DNA from: DATAVB01 sp036267955
GTDB taxonomy: Bacteria; Actinomycetota; Actinomycetes; Mycobacteriales; QHCD01
DNA: 64,000 bases
Reading direction: 5' to 3'
Assembly: GCA_036267955.1 (NCBI GenBank)
Contig: DATAVB010000124.1
Location: 28,875-92,874 of the forward strand
Shown: positions 50,168 to 59,430 of the stretch, one piece after another
How the letters are laid out: each line of letters begins with the position of its first letter
Numbering within the stretch: position 1 is the stretch's first letter
The notes under the pieces: model-generated
What the model saw: only the letters and a program-made list of their open reading frames with translations
Databases searched by the model: none
What the model was told of the DNA's origin: nothing
Made by a program: the position numbers and the translations under genes

Positions 50168-51547
50168 TCATTTCACGGCACTCAGAGCGGCGGCTCGCGC
50201 CCCAACCACGGTGTGCCCCACGCTGAAGAAATCATCCGGATCCCACACCGCCTTGAGCTGAGCCAGCCGACGGTAATTCGCCGGCGTGAAAGCCGATTCG
50301 GTGCACCCGGCGTCGGTGAGGAAGTTCAGGAACGAGCCGCCGCTGACGAACGGCCGCAGCCGCGCCGCGAGAGCATCCACAGTGGACTTCGCGCCGGCCC
50401 GCCCACCGGCGACGTCGTACGGCGCCACAGCCATGACCGAGAATGGCGCATCCCGGTGACCGGCCGGTCCGGCGTCGGGTCCCGGTCGGCCCATCGCACC
50501 GCCCCAATGGCGCAGCTCCACCGCCGGCAGCTCCGCCTCGAGCAGCACGTCGAGCAGGCCGTCGCCGGCTTCGTCGAGGAAGTCGAAGCGCTGCAGGGTG
50601 GCCATCGGCGGTGGCGGCGGGCCGGTGATCGCCGTCGTGTCGGCAAAGGACATCATCCCGAAGCCGCCACTGACCGGCTCGCCGGCCGCCGCCAGCAACG
50701 GCTGCAGCGGCCCGTCGCCGGTGGTGCTCAGGGCGCGGATGGCCAGCATTCGCCTGCCGCGCAGCGCTTCCGGTAGGTGCGGCGCCGCCGGCATCCGCAG
50801 CAACGTCACCGCCGTCGTGACGTCGTCCGGCTCGGTCGCGGCCCAGTCCCGATAGCGGCGCAACACCTCGCCGGCCCGGTCGATCGGATACAGCGCCATG
50901 CCGGCGTACACCTCGGCGACCGGATAGAGCCGGAAATCCAGCTCGGTCACCACTCCGAAGCCAGGGCCACCACCGCGCAACGCCCAGAACAGGTCCGGGT
51001 TCTCCTCGGCCGAGGCGACCACCGACCGGCCGTCCGCCGTCACCACCTCCGCGCGCAGCACGCTGTCCGCGGCGAAGCCGTACCGGCGCGACAACCACCC
51101 CACGCCACCGCCCAGCGTGTAACCGACGACGCCGATCGACGCCGTCCCGGACACCGGCGCCAGGCCGAACGGAGCGGCGGCGGCGATGACGTCCGACCAG
51201 AGCGCACCCGCGCCGACCCGGGCGGTACAGCGCTCTGGATTCACCTCGACATCGCACAGCAGGGACGTCTTCAGCAGCAGCCCACCGTCGGCCGGCACGA
51301 TCGTGCCGTGTCCGGTCCCCTGCACCGCGAAGGGCAGGCCGTGCGCCCGGGCCACCAGTACCGCCGCCCGGATGTCCCTGGGCCCGGCCGCCTCGGCGAC
51401 GATCGCCGGCCGCGGATCGATCCCCAGGTTCCAGGACAGCCGCTCGATGTCGTAGCACTCCTCTCCCGGCAGGAACATCGCGCCGTCCAGGATCCTGCGC
51501 AACGCCCGGGTTGCCTGCACCAGTTCGTAGTCGCTCAGTTGTCTCAT
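50168..51547 (-). CDS. FAD-binding oxidoreductase, berberine-bridge (BBE)-like
   Basis: 459 residues. The PCMH-type FAD-binding domain shows FAVQGTGHGTIVPADGGLLL, ARVGAGALWSDVI, GTASIGVVGYTLGGGVGWLS and LFWALRGGGPGFGVVTELDF. The end YRRLAQLKAVWDPDDFFSVG is the BBE motif. The histidine in GTGHG may be the covalent FAD anchor; the second (Cys) anchor of bicovalent members is not evident. It oxidises alcohols or sugars, producing hydrogen peroxide. Start ATG 51547. Divergent from the sensor kinase of the next operon; followed by a TetR gene. Confidence 0.9.
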   Translation of the reverse strand: MRQLSDYELVQATRALRRILDGAMFLPGEECYDIERLSWNLGIDPRPAIVAEAAGPRDIRAAVLVARAHGLPFAVQGTGHGTIVPADGGLLLKTSLLCDVEVNPERCTARVGAGALWSDVIAAAAPFGLAPVSGTASIGVVGYTLGGGVGWLSRRYGFAADSVLRAEVVTADGRSVVASAEENPDLFWALRGGGPGFGVVTELDFRLYPVAEVYAGMALYPIDRAGEVLRRYRDWAATEPDDVTTAVTLLRMPAAPHLPEALRGRRMLAIRALSTTGDGPLQPLLAAAGEPVSGGFGMMSFADTTAITGPPPPPMATLQRFDFLDEAGDGLLDVLLEAELPAVELRHWGGAMGRPGPDAGPAGHRDAPFSVMAVAPYDVAGGRAGAKSTVDALAARLRPFVSGGSFLNFLTDAGCTESAFTPANYRRLAQLKAVWDPDDFFSVGHTVVGARAAALSAVK

Positions 51548-51744
51548 CTCGTCGGCCTCCGAAATCGGCGGGTTGGTCGACTCCGATCCTCACCGGCCCG
51601 GCGCCGCAGGTCGTCGTACCGCAAGACCGTTCTTCCTGTGCCGCAGGGGAAGCAACCGCGATGTGGCACTACCGCACCGGGAGTACGCCGCGGGCACTCC
51701 CGAAGCAGGACGTGCCCGCGGCGGCGCTGGACTACGGTGCCTTC

Positions 51745-52518
51745 ATGCGTACCGATCGCGGCTGGAAGCGGTTCTATCTCGCGGCGTGGATCGTCAACGG
51801 CGCCGTCACGGCAGTCGCCTATCGGCAGTGGAAGGGGCGCGTGCACGAGAGCGAGGAGCGGGCCATGGATGCGGAGCGGACCCGCGAGGAGACGGCGCGG
51901 CGGCGGGCGGTGGAGGAACGGCTGCGGATCGCCCGCGAGTTGCATGACTCGCTCACCCACAGCATCTCGGTGGTGAAGATGCAGGCCGGAGTGGCGATCC
52001 ATCTGGCCCGCAAGCGCGGTGAGCCGGTGCCGGACGCGCTGCTGGCCATTCAGGAGGCGAGCGCGGACGCGGCCCGGGAGCTCCGCTCGACCCTCGGTGC
52101 ACTTCGGCGCGACGACGCACCGTCGCCCGGTCACGGCCCCGCCAGCGGTTTGGACCGGCTCGAGGAGTTGGTGGCTCGGGCCCGCGCCGCCGGCCTGCCG
52201 GCGAAGGTCGAGGTCGCCGGCATCCCACGCCCGCTGCCCGCCGAGGTTGACCGCGCCGCCTACCGAATCGTGCAGGAGTCGCTCACCAACGTGAGCCGGC
52301 ACGCCGGACCGGCGTCGGCGTCCATCCGCCTGGCGTACGGGCGGCGCACCCTGACCGTGCGCGTCGAGGACGACGGCTGCGCCGATCCCGACACCGCACC
52401 GGTTCCCGGGCACGGGCTGATCGGCATGCGCGAGCGGGTCGTCGCCCTCGGTGGGCGGCTGCGGGCACAGCCACGGCCTGACGGCGGTTTCACAGTCGAC
52501 GCCGAACTGCCGACGTGA
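51745..52518 (+). CDS. NarL-type sensor histidine kinase with a minimal sensor
   Basis: About 257 residues if ATG 51745 is used. Only one membrane span (RFYLAAWIVNGAVTAVAY) precedes a coiled charged stretch and the HisKA_3 box EERLRIARELHDSLTHSISV (phospho-His LHDS). HATPase_c motifs ESLTNVSRHAG and EDDGCAD, GHGLIGMRERV follow. The start is uncertain: ATG 51661 follows GGGGAAG and adds 28 residues, whereas TACGGT at 51733-51738 could be a -10 box giving a leaderless mRNA from 51745. It overlaps the response-regulator gene by four bases (GTGA). Such short kinases may sense through a partner, here perhaps the ABC exporter. Confidence 0.88.
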   Translation: MRTDRGWKRFYLAAWIVNGAVTAVAYRQWKGRVHESEERAMDAERTREETARRRAVEERLRIARELHDSLTHSISVVKMQAGVAIHLARKRGEPVPDALLAIQEASADAARELRSTLGALRRDDAPSPGHGPASGLDRLEELVARARAAGLPAKVEVAGIPRPLPAEVDRAAYRIVQESLTNVSRHAGPASASIRLAYGRRTLTVRVEDDGCADPDTAPVPGHGLIGMRERVVALGGRLRAQPRPDGGFTVDAELPT

Positions 52519-53177
52519 TCGGGGTCCTGCTCGTCGACGACCAGGCGCTCATCCGGACCGGGCTGCGCGCCCTGCTCGACGCCGAGGACGACATCGAGGT
52601 CGTCGCCGAGGCGGCCGACGGCTGCGCGGGTGTCGCACTCGCCGCGCGGCACGTGCCGGACGTGGCTCTGGTGGACATCCAGATGCCTGTGATGGACGGC
52701 ATCGAGGCGACCCGGCAGATCGTCGCGGACCAACGGCTGGCCGAGGTGCGGGTCGTCATCCTGACCAACTTCGGCCTGGACGAGTACGTCTTCAATGCGC
52801 TTCGGGCCGGTGCGAGCGGATTCCTGCTCAAGGACAGCGAGCCGGCCGACCTGCTGCACGGCATCCGGACCGTGGCCCGGGGCAATGCGCTGCTCGCCCC
52901 CGCGGTCACCGGCACGCTCATCAGCGCCTTCGTCGCCCGACCGCCGGACGCGCTGTCGGTGGCCGGGTTGGACGCCCTGACCAACCGGGAACGCGAGGTG
53001 GTGGCGCTGGTGGCGCACGGCCTGTCCAACGACGAGATCGGTGAGCGGCTCGTGGTGAGCCCGACGACGGCCAAGACCCACGTCAGCCGCGCGATGACGA
53101 AGCTGCACGCCCGCGACCGGGCCCAGCTCGTGGTGTTCGCCTACGAGTCCGGACTGGTCACCGCCCGCCCGGCATAA
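52515..53177 (+). CDS. NarL/FixJ-family response regulator
   Basis: 220 residues. Receiver: LLVDDQALIRTGLRALLDAE, phospho-acceptor in ALVDIQMPVMDGIEATRQIV, switch Thr in VVILTNFGLDEYV, Lys in FLLKDSEPADLLHGI. LuxR-type output: LTNREREVVALVAHGLSNDE and TTAKTHVSRAMTKLHARDRA. Fully intact. The start GTG 52515 sits in the kinase stop. The ABC exporter pair begins 28 bases later, so the system most likely controls that exporter, as is common for NarL-type pairs in actinobacteria. Confidence 0.95.
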   Translation: MIGVLLVDDQALIRTGLRALLDAEDDIEVVAEAADGCAGVALAARHVPDVALVDIQMPVMDGIEATRQIVADQRLAEVRVVILTNFGLDEYVFNALRAGASGFLLKDSEPADLLHGIRTVARGNALLAPAVTGTLISAFVARPPDALSVAGLDALTNREREVVALVAHGLSNDEIGERLVVSPTTAKTHVSRAMTKLHARDRAQLVVFAYESGLVTARPA

Positions 53178-53205
53178 GGGGAATTCGTCCCGGTAGCGTC
53201 GGGCC

Positions 53206-54918
53206 ATGGCGTTGCGGGTTCCGTTCAGCGATCCCGGTACGCCGGACACCCGGGGGCCCGGCCGGTATCTGTGGTGGCTGGTTGTCAGCCAGCGGGTCCG
53301 CTGCCTGATCGGGGCGTTCTACGGGACGGCGTGGATGGTCATCCTGATGCTCCCGCCGTACCTCATCTCCCGGGCGATCGACGACGGGCTGCGGCCACGC
53401 GATCTGGCGGTGCTGGCCCGGTGGTCAGCCGCCATTCTCGGCGTCGGCGTGCTCACCGCGGCGCTGGCCGGGCTGCGGCACCGCACGATGAGCTTCATCC
53501 GGATGGACGCCTCCTACCGCACCATCACCGTCCTGATCCGGCACGCCACCCGGCTGGGCGCGACGCTGCCCCGCAAGGTCTCGTCGGGCGAGGTGGTGAC
53601 CATCGGCATCGTGGACGTTTATCCGATCAGCACCACGCTCACCATCACCGGGCCCGGCGTCGGCGCCGTCATCGCCTACGCGGTGGTGGCCGTACTGCTC
53701 CTGTCGGTCTCCGCACTGCTCGGCGCCGTCGTGCTGATCGGCGTACCGCTCCTGGTGGGGCTGCTCGGGCCGCTGCTGCACCGATTGCGAGATGTCCAGA
53801 CCGACTACCGCGAGCAGCAGGCGACGTTGACCGCGCGGGCCGGCGACATCGTGGCCGGGCTGCGGGTGCTGTGCGGGATCGGCGGCAAGGAGCTGTACGC
53901 CGGCCGCTACCGGGCGGGCTCGCGCGCGTTGCGGGACACCGGTTACCGGGTCGGCGCCGTGACCAGCTGGATCGAGGCGCTCGCGGTCGGGCTGCCCGCG
54001 CTGTTCCTGGCCGCCGTCACCTGGCTGGCGGCGAGAATGGCGGCCGAAGGGCAGATCACCGTCGGCCAGCTGGTGGCGGTCTACGGGTACGTCGCCGTGC
54101 TGGTCACCCCGGTGGCGTCCTTCATCGAGGGCGCCGGCGACCTCACCCGCGGACTCGTGGCCGCGCGCCGGGTGATCGCATTCCTGAAACTGGATCCCGA
54201 GCTCTCCGACGCCGGCGGGCCCGGCCCGGACGGCCCGGCCCGCCTGCACGATCCGGCGTCCGGATTCGTCGTTCCGCCAGGGCAATTGACCGCACTGGCT
54301 AGCGACCGGCCGGCCGATGCCAGCGCGCTGATCGACCGGCTTGGCCGGTACGTCGACGCGAACGTCCGGTGGGGGGCGCACGCCTTGTCGGAGGTGTCGC
54401 TGGACGAGGTGCGCCGGCGCATCGTGGTGGCCGACAACGACGCGTTCCTGTTCGCCGGCCCGTTTCGCGAAACCGTTGCCACGCAGGCGGATCACGCCGA
54501 TCAGGAGCTCACGGCGGCGGTCCACGCAGCGGTCGCCGACGACATCGTCGACGGTCTCCCGCACGGCCTTGAGTCCATCGTGGACACCAATGGTCGCAAT
54601 CTGTCCGGTGGGCAACGACAGCGGCTCCGGCTGACCCGGGCCCTGCTCGCCGATCCCGAGGTCCTGCTGTTGGTCGAGCCGGCGGCCGCGGTCGACGCCC
54701 ACACCGAGGCGCTCATCGGCGACCGGCTCGCGGCGGTCCGCCGCGGTCACAGCACCGTCGTGGTCAGCACGTCGCCCCTGCTGCTCGACCGGGCCGACCG
54801 GGTGGCGTTCCTGCAGGCCGGGCGGATCGCCGCGACGGGCACCCACGACGAACTGCTTGCGAGCGACGCCGACTACCGGGCCCTCGTCTTCCGCGACGCG
54901 GCGGACTCGGCACCGTGA
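53206..54918 (+). CDS. ABC exporter half-transporter with degenerate Walker A (signature donor)
   Basis: 570 residues: membrane domain (about 20-310, six spans) and nucleotide-binding domain. The ABC signature NLSGGQRQRLRLTRALLADP is perfect (about 466). But the Walker A position reads LTALASDRPADASALIDRL (about 361-379) with no GxxGxGKS/T, Walker B is VLLLVEPAAAVD (Asp lost, Glu kept) and the H-loop histidine is absent (STVVVSTSPLLLDRAD). The Q-loop glutamine seems replaced (VVADNDAFLFAG). So this subunit cannot hydrolyse ATP alone but can lend its signature to a partner. It overlaps the next gene by four bases. Confidence 0.93.
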   Translation: MALRVPFSDPGTPDTRGPGRYLWWLVVSQRVRCLIGAFYGTAWMVILMLPPYLISRAIDDGLRPRDLAVLARWSAAILGVGVLTAALAGLRHRTMSFIRMDASYRTITVLIRHATRLGATLPRKVSSGEVVTIGIVDVYPISTTLTITGPGVGAVIAYAVVAVLLLSVSALLGAVVLIGVPLLVGLLGPLLHRLRDVQTDYREQQATLTARAGDIVAGLRVLCGIGGKELYAGRYRAGSRALRDTGYRVGAVTSWIEALAVGLPALFLAAVTWLAARMAAEGQITVGQLVAVYGYVAVLVTPVASFIEGAGDLTRGLVAARRVIAFLKLDPELSDAGGPGPDGPARLHDPASGFVVPPGQLTALASDRPADASALIDRLGRYVDANVRWGAHALSEVSLDEVRRRIVVADNDAFLFAGPFRETVATQADHADQELTAAVHAAVADDIVDGLPHGLESIVDTNGRNLSGGQRQRLRLTRALLADPEVLLLVEPAAAVDAHTEALIGDRLAAVRRGHSTVVVSTSPLLLDRADRVAFLQAGRIAATGTHDELLASDADYRALVFRDAADSAP

Positions 54919-56669
54919 CCGCCGGCACCGAAACCGCACGGCAGCTGCCGGTGGCCGACCGCGCCGCCGTTCGGCGCGCGGCGTGGGGGCTGATCCGGGC
55001 CGATGGCCGGGCAATGGTCGGGCTCCTTCTACTCAGCTCGCTCGCCGTCGCCGCCGGGCTGGCCCCACCGTGGCTGCTCGGTCAGATCATCAACCGGGTC
55101 AGGGCCGGGGACGGTGCCGGTTCGGTGGATTCCCTCACCGCGGCGATCGTCGGTTTCGCCGTGCTGCAGCTGGTCCTGGTCCGATTCGCCCGGTACGCCG
55201 CGCACCGGTTCGCCGAACGGGCCCTGGTCCGAATCCGCGCGTCCTTTGTGGACAGAGTCGTCGCGCTGCCCACCGCCGTGGTGGAGCGGGCCGGCACCGG
55301 CGACCTGATGATGCGCAGCACCGGTGATGTGGCGGCGGTCGGGTCAGCGGTCGGATACGCCGCGCCGGACGTCCTCATCGCCGCCCTGCAGGTCGCCTTC
55401 ATCCTGGTCGCGGTGTTCGTGGTGAGCCCGCTCCTCGGGCTGTGCGGCCTGGTCGGGTTGCCGATGATGTGGCTCGTCGCCCGGTGGTATCTAAACCGAT
55501 CACGGATCGCCTATCTCGCCGAAGGTGCGGCCAGATCGGCGCTGGCCGACGATCTGGCCGGCACCGTCGCCGGCGCCCGGACGGTCGAGGCATTGCGGCT
55601 GCAGCGGCGCCGGGTCGACTCCGGCAACCGACGGATCGTCGCCGGCTACGGCACCCAGCTGCGCACCCTGTTCCTGCGCAACGTGCTGTATCCGGTCATC
55701 GACTTCGCGCATTCCCTCCCGGTGGCGGTGATGTTGTTCCTCGGCGGTCTCTGTTATGTCCACGGCATCGTGACGCTGGGCGCTGTGGTCGCCGCGACCC
55801 TCTACATGCGACAGTTGGTGGACCCGCTGGACATCGCGCTGCAGTGGATGGAACAGCTGCAACAGAGCGGGGCCTCGCTCGCCCGGCTGGAGGGGATCGG
55901 CCAGGTCGCGATCACCGAGCCGGCCATGGGAAGGGAGCCGGCCGACGACCGGCTCGTCGCCACCGCCCTGCACTACACGTACGACGGCCACCACGACGTG
56001 CTGCACGGCGTCGATCTCGCCGTACGGCCAGGGGAACGGCTCGCGATCGTCGGGCCCTCCGGCGCCGGCAAATCCACCCTGGGCCGGCTTCTGGCCGGCA
56101 TCGACACACCGGGCAGCGGCACCGTCACCCTCGGCGGCATCCCCCTGGACGCGGTGCCGGCCGACGAACTCCGCCGCCTGGTCGTGCTCGTCACCCAGGA
56201 GCACCACGTATTCCTCGGCTCGTTGCGCGACAACCTCGCGATCGCCGCGCCACAGGCGGATGACGACGAACTGCTGGCCGCACTGGACGCGGTCGAGGCG
56301 CACTGGGTACGGGAGCTGGCCGACGGGCTGGACACCGAACTGGGCGGCAACGGCCAGGTGCTGGACGTGGCGGCCGCGCAACAACTCGCGCTCGCCCGCG
56401 TCGTCCTGGTCGACCCGCACACCCTGATCCTCGACGAGGCCACCGCGATGCTGGATCCGACGACCGCACGCCAGGCCGAACGGTCTCTCGGCGCCGTGCT
56501 GCACGGTCGTACGGTGATCGCTATCGCTCACCGGTTGCAGACCGCGCACGACGCCGACCGGATCGCGGTGATCGACGGCGGCACGATCACCGAGGTGGGC
56601 AGCCACCGCGAACTGGTGGCGGCGGGCGGCGGCTATGCGGCGCTGTGGAGGTCCTGGCACGGCCGGTGA
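54915..56669 (+). CDS. ABC exporter half-transporter with intact Walker motifs but no signature
   Basis: 584 residues, same architecture as its partner. Walker A GPSGAGKST (380-388), Q-loop VLVTQEHHVFLGSLRDNL, Walker B TLILDEATAMLD with catalytic Glu, and H-loop AIAHRLQTAHDADRI are all intact. The signature LSGGQ is replaced by VLDVAAAQQLALARVVL (about 482). Together with the upstream subunit, the heterodimer would have one canonical ATP site (these Walker motifs plus the partner's signature) and one dead site. Start GTG 54915 lies in the previous stop. The substrate is unknown; antibiotic or peptide export is common for this type. Confidence 0.93.
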   Translation: MTAGTETARQLPVADRAAVRRAAWGLIRADGRAMVGLLLLSSLAVAAGLAPPWLLGQIINRVRAGDGAGSVDSLTAAIVGFAVLQLVLVRFARYAAHRFAERALVRIRASFVDRVVALPTAVVERAGTGDLMMRSTGDVAAVGSAVGYAAPDVLIAALQVAFILVAVFVVSPLLGLCGLVGLPMMWLVARWYLNRSRIAYLAEGAARSALADDLAGTVAGARTVEALRLQRRRVDSGNRRIVAGYGTQLRTLFLRNVLYPVIDFAHSLPVAVMLFLGGLCYVHGIVTLGAVVAATLYMRQLVDPLDIALQWMEQLQQSGASLARLEGIGQVAITEPAMGREPADDRLVATALHYTYDGHHDVLHGVDLAVRPGERLAIVGPSGAGKSTLGRLLAGIDTPGSGTVTLGGIPLDAVPADELRRLVVLVTQEHHVFLGSLRDNLAIAAPQADDDELLAALDAVEAHWVRELADGLDTELGGNGQVLDVAAAQQLALARVVLVDPHTLILDEATAMLDPTTARQAERSLGAVLHGRTVIAIAHRLQTAHDADRIAVIDGGTITEVGSHRELVAAGGGYAALWRSWHGR

Positions 56670-56675
56670 TCGGCC

Positions 56676-56790
56676 TCAGCCGGCCGTTTCCGTCTCGCCG
56701 GCCAGGTGCCCCAGGAGCGGGGCGAGACGGCGCAGCTCGTCGATGTGCAGTCCGGTGAGTTCGCCGATCCGCTGCGCCCCCGGATATCGT
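56676..56790 (-). pseudogene. possible 3' remnant of a winged-helix (MarR-like) regulator gene
   Basis: The minus strand ends an open frame with IGELTGLHIDELRRLAPLLG then HLAGETETAG, ending TGA at 56676. The helical end (L-x-x-H-x-x-ELRRLAPLL) recalls the last helix of MarR/PadR-like regulators. No helix-turn-helix lies upstream; the sense disappears before 56800, where the next gene's leader begins. Support is limited to this one segment. Confidence 0.25.
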
Positions 56791-56857
56791 GGACCGCCAG
56801 AGAGGTGGCCTCCGGGCCGCTCCCGAGGCGTTCCCGAGGTATAGGAGCAGCGGTGCG

Positions 56858-58600
56858 ATGATCCGCGAAAGCGCTTTCCCAAAGCCACGTTGCCTCGACC
56901 CGATCGCCGTGCTGGCCCACGGCACCGACAGTTTTGCGCCCTACCTGCAGGACTCGGGCGAGTTGCACGACCCGGTCTTCGGCGTCCCCACCCAATACGG
57001 CACCGCCTACCACGCCTACGCCAACGCCGTCCTCGCTGCGGTCGGGGACGAGTCGCGCCGGGCCGACCACGCGGACCGGGCCCTTCGCGGGCTGGACGCG
57101 GCGCTGCGGCACACCGCCGACCCCAGCCGGCCAGCGACGGCATCGGGATTCGAACGGGATACCGGCACCGTCCGGAGCAGCGGCAATCACCGCGACTTCA
57201 CCTGGCCACCGATCCTGAAGACCTTCCGACTGCTGCGCGACAGCGGGCGGCCAACCGGAGAAATCCGCGAGCGAATATCCACAGTAGACATTGCGCGATC
57301 GTTTCATTCCCGACCGCCGTCGAATTGGGCCTCGGTTTGGCTGTCTGGTGAATGGATCCGCTTCCAGGAAGGCATTTCGCCGTACTCGAAGGACACCATC
57401 GACCAGTGGATCGAGGAATTCTTCGTACGCATCAACCCGGACCTCGGCTGGTACGAAGAACCCGGCCGACCGAATTCCTACGACCTGTTCACCCGATTCC
57501 ATCTCGCCGATCTGCTCATCGAGGGGTACGACGGCCGGATGCGCGGGCAACTGGAGCAACTCGCGCGGACCGGGCTGCAACGGTCGCTGGCCGTGCAACT
57601 GTCCGATGGAGCGCTCGCCTCCGCGCACCGGAGCACGGGACAGAGCTGGACCGACGGCGTCCAGATCGGCTACTTCACCTGCGCGGCAAGGCTTCTGCCC
57701 GATTCCGCGAGCGAGGCGGAAGTGGCCGCGCAGCGGGCGTTGGCCTCGCTGGCGCGGTGGCAACGACCGAACGGCCCGTTCAGCCCGGTACACAACGTGC
57801 TGCCGCCGACCCGCCGGGTCGGCTACGAGGGCTACACCGCCGACGCGCACTACGCGAACCTCGCCCTCGCGTTCCTGGCCGGAGCAGTGTGGCACGGTTT
57901 CCGCGGCGGGGCCGACGAGCTCGACGACCGCGCCTCCTCGACCCGGGTGGATCCGGCGCCGATCTGCCGAGCGGTGGCCCATCGCGGCCGGATCAGCCTG
58001 CAGCTCAACGGCGCTCCGGCGGGGGCGTACGACGGCTTCGGCATCACCGACCTCACGTTCGGGGCCGGCCGACTGCTGCACTTCTCCTCCAGCGCCCGTC
58101 ACGGACAGTCCGGTGACTTCGTCAATCTCGGACTGGCCCTGCGCTCCCGGCCCGGACGATCCCGACTCGACGTGGTGGCCGCCCGGAGACACACGGTCGC
58201 CGAGCCGATCGAGGACGGCGACGGCGTCCTCACGTTGATCAGCGAGGTGGCAGCCGACAGCGAGCGGGCCGGATACGCCCACCGGCTCGCGGTCCGACCG
58301 ACCACCGACGGCGCGGAGATCACCGAGTCCACCCCTGGAACGGCGACGTACCAGAGCATTCTGGTGCCGTACCTGCTTGATCCCGGGTCCGGACCGACCA
58401 CCGCCGTACGCCTCCTCGACGACGGGATTCGGCTGCAACTCGGCGATGAGTGGGTTGAGGTCCGCACCGACGCGGCGATCGAATCCATCCTCGATCTGCC
58501 GCACGGCTACGAGAACCGGCGCGGCCTCTGCGGCCTGGTCCGGATCGACCTGACCGTGCCGGCCGAGTCGGTGCGATATCGGGTGCGCAGCGGCGGCTGA
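56858..58600 (+). CDS. large hypothetical protein, probably an (alpha/alpha) toroid
   Basis: 580 residues from ATG 56858, with AGGAG upstream. The first 370 residues are helical with repeated aromatic-rich blocks (GNHRDFTWPPILKTFRLLRD, SNWASVWLSGEWIRFQEGIS, NPDLGWYEEPGRPNSYDLFT), spaced as in (alpha/alpha) toroid glycosidases and polysaccharide lyases or the DUF2264 group. The last 200 residues look like a beta sandwich (LLHFSSSARHGQSGDFVNLG). No signal peptide is seen. The WYEEPGRPNSYD and SWTDGVQIGYFTCAAR blocks look conserved. The exact family is not known to me; carbohydrate action is inferred from the fold only. Confidence 0.75.
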   Translation: MIRESAFPKPRCLDPIAVLAHGTDSFAPYLQDSGELHDPVFGVPTQYGTAYHAYANAVLAAVGDESRRADHADRALRGLDAALRHTADPSRPATASGFERDTGTVRSSGNHRDFTWPPILKTFRLLRDSGRPTGEIRERISTVDIARSFHSRPPSNWASVWLSGEWIRFQEGISPYSKDTIDQWIEEFFVRINPDLGWYEEPGRPNSYDLFTRFHLADLLIEGYDGRMRGQLEQLARTGLQRSLAVQLSDGALASAHRSTGQSWTDGVQIGYFTCAARLLPDSASEAEVAAQRALASLARWQRPNGPFSPVHNVLPPTRRVGYEGYTADAHYANLALAFLAGAVWHGFRGGADELDDRASSTRVDPAPICRAVAHRGRISLQLNGAPAGAYDGFGITDLTFGAGRLLHFSSSARHGQSGDFVNLGLALRSRPGRSRLDVVAARRHTVAEPIEDGDGVLTLISEVAADSERAGYAHRLAVRPTTDGAEITESTPGTATYQSILVPYLLDPGSGPTTAVRLLDDGIRLQLGDEWVEVRTDAAIESILDLPHGYENRRGLCGLVRIDLTVPAESVRYRVRSGG

Positions 58601-58691
58601 CCGGTCCCCTTCGGCACGCAACTGTTTGAGTCAGCTGTGACGACGGACCGCTCGCGCTCGACTGCAGGGGCTCGAAAGCTTCCACGAAGGC

Positions 58692-58955
58692 CTAGCGGAG
58701 GCCTACATCTTCCCGCGGCTGCGCCACGCGAACGTGCTCGTGTCGACCGTGGACCCAAACATCCTCGGCAAGGCGAGCGAGTCGTTCGCTCGCCAGCCGG
58801 TGGATCAGCTCCGGCAACGCCGCAGACGGCGCCTGACCCGTGAGCTCCCGCTCAGCGCCGTTAACTACCGTATTGACAGCGTCGGCGGACACAGAGCCCG
58901 CGTAGGACATCTGCAGCCGCACAACCACATCGCTCAGCTGCCGATCGTTCGACAC
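58692..58955 (-). CDS. small three-helix-bundle domain protein
   Basis: 87 residues from GTG 58955. The pattern SDVVVRLQMSYAGSVSADAV, NTVVNGAERELTGQ and ALPELIHRLASERLARLAED matches the short three-helix dimerisation proteins common in actinobacteria, which have a V-x-R-L...Y/F motif and an LPELVxRxAR-like ending. No enzymatic residues. It lies alone, converging on the large hypothetical gene. Function unknown. Confidence 0.6.
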   Translation of the reverse strand: MSNDRQLSDVVVRLQMSYAGSVSADAVNTVVNGAERELTGQAPSAALPELIHRLASERLARLAEDVWVHGRHEHVRVAQPREDVGLR

Positions 58956-59430
58956 AAGACCACGACTCCCTCGATCTCTGCACCACCGCGACGTCTATCC
59001 TTACTCCTGATCGCGCGTCCGGAACCTAACGACTGTCTGACAACTGGTGACTTACGCGACGACCGGGGCAGTCGGATCGAGAGAATGTCGACAGACCGGC
59101 GGGCGCGACACCGGGGGGCCTGACAGGACCGGACCAGGTGCGTGCGTGGCGTCTGGGCCAACAGCGATACCGGCCGCGTCCGAGGGGTGCGGCGCGGATC
59201 GTTGGGTACTGTCAGAGTCGAAATGGCACACTATTTCGTGGTGACCACGCCCGCCGGTCGGCGCCATCTGAGCCAGTTTCCATTCGGGCTCCGCCACCGG
59301 AACCAGCCCTGATAATGCATTCGGTCGATTCCACGTCAACATTCACCTCCGCGGGTAGTGTCACCAGTGGACCGACATCGTCGATGCACACAGGAGCAGC
59401 GTTTTGTCGCCGGATTGCGAAGGTGCGAAC
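58956..59430. other. intergenic region, nothing recognised
   Basis: About 475 bases between the three-helix protein gene and the response regulator gene (divergent). All open frames are arginine/proline-rich or short, and I see no repeat or RNA fold. It marks the border to the lower-GC block on the right. Promoters for both flanking genes must lie here. Confidence 0.5.
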
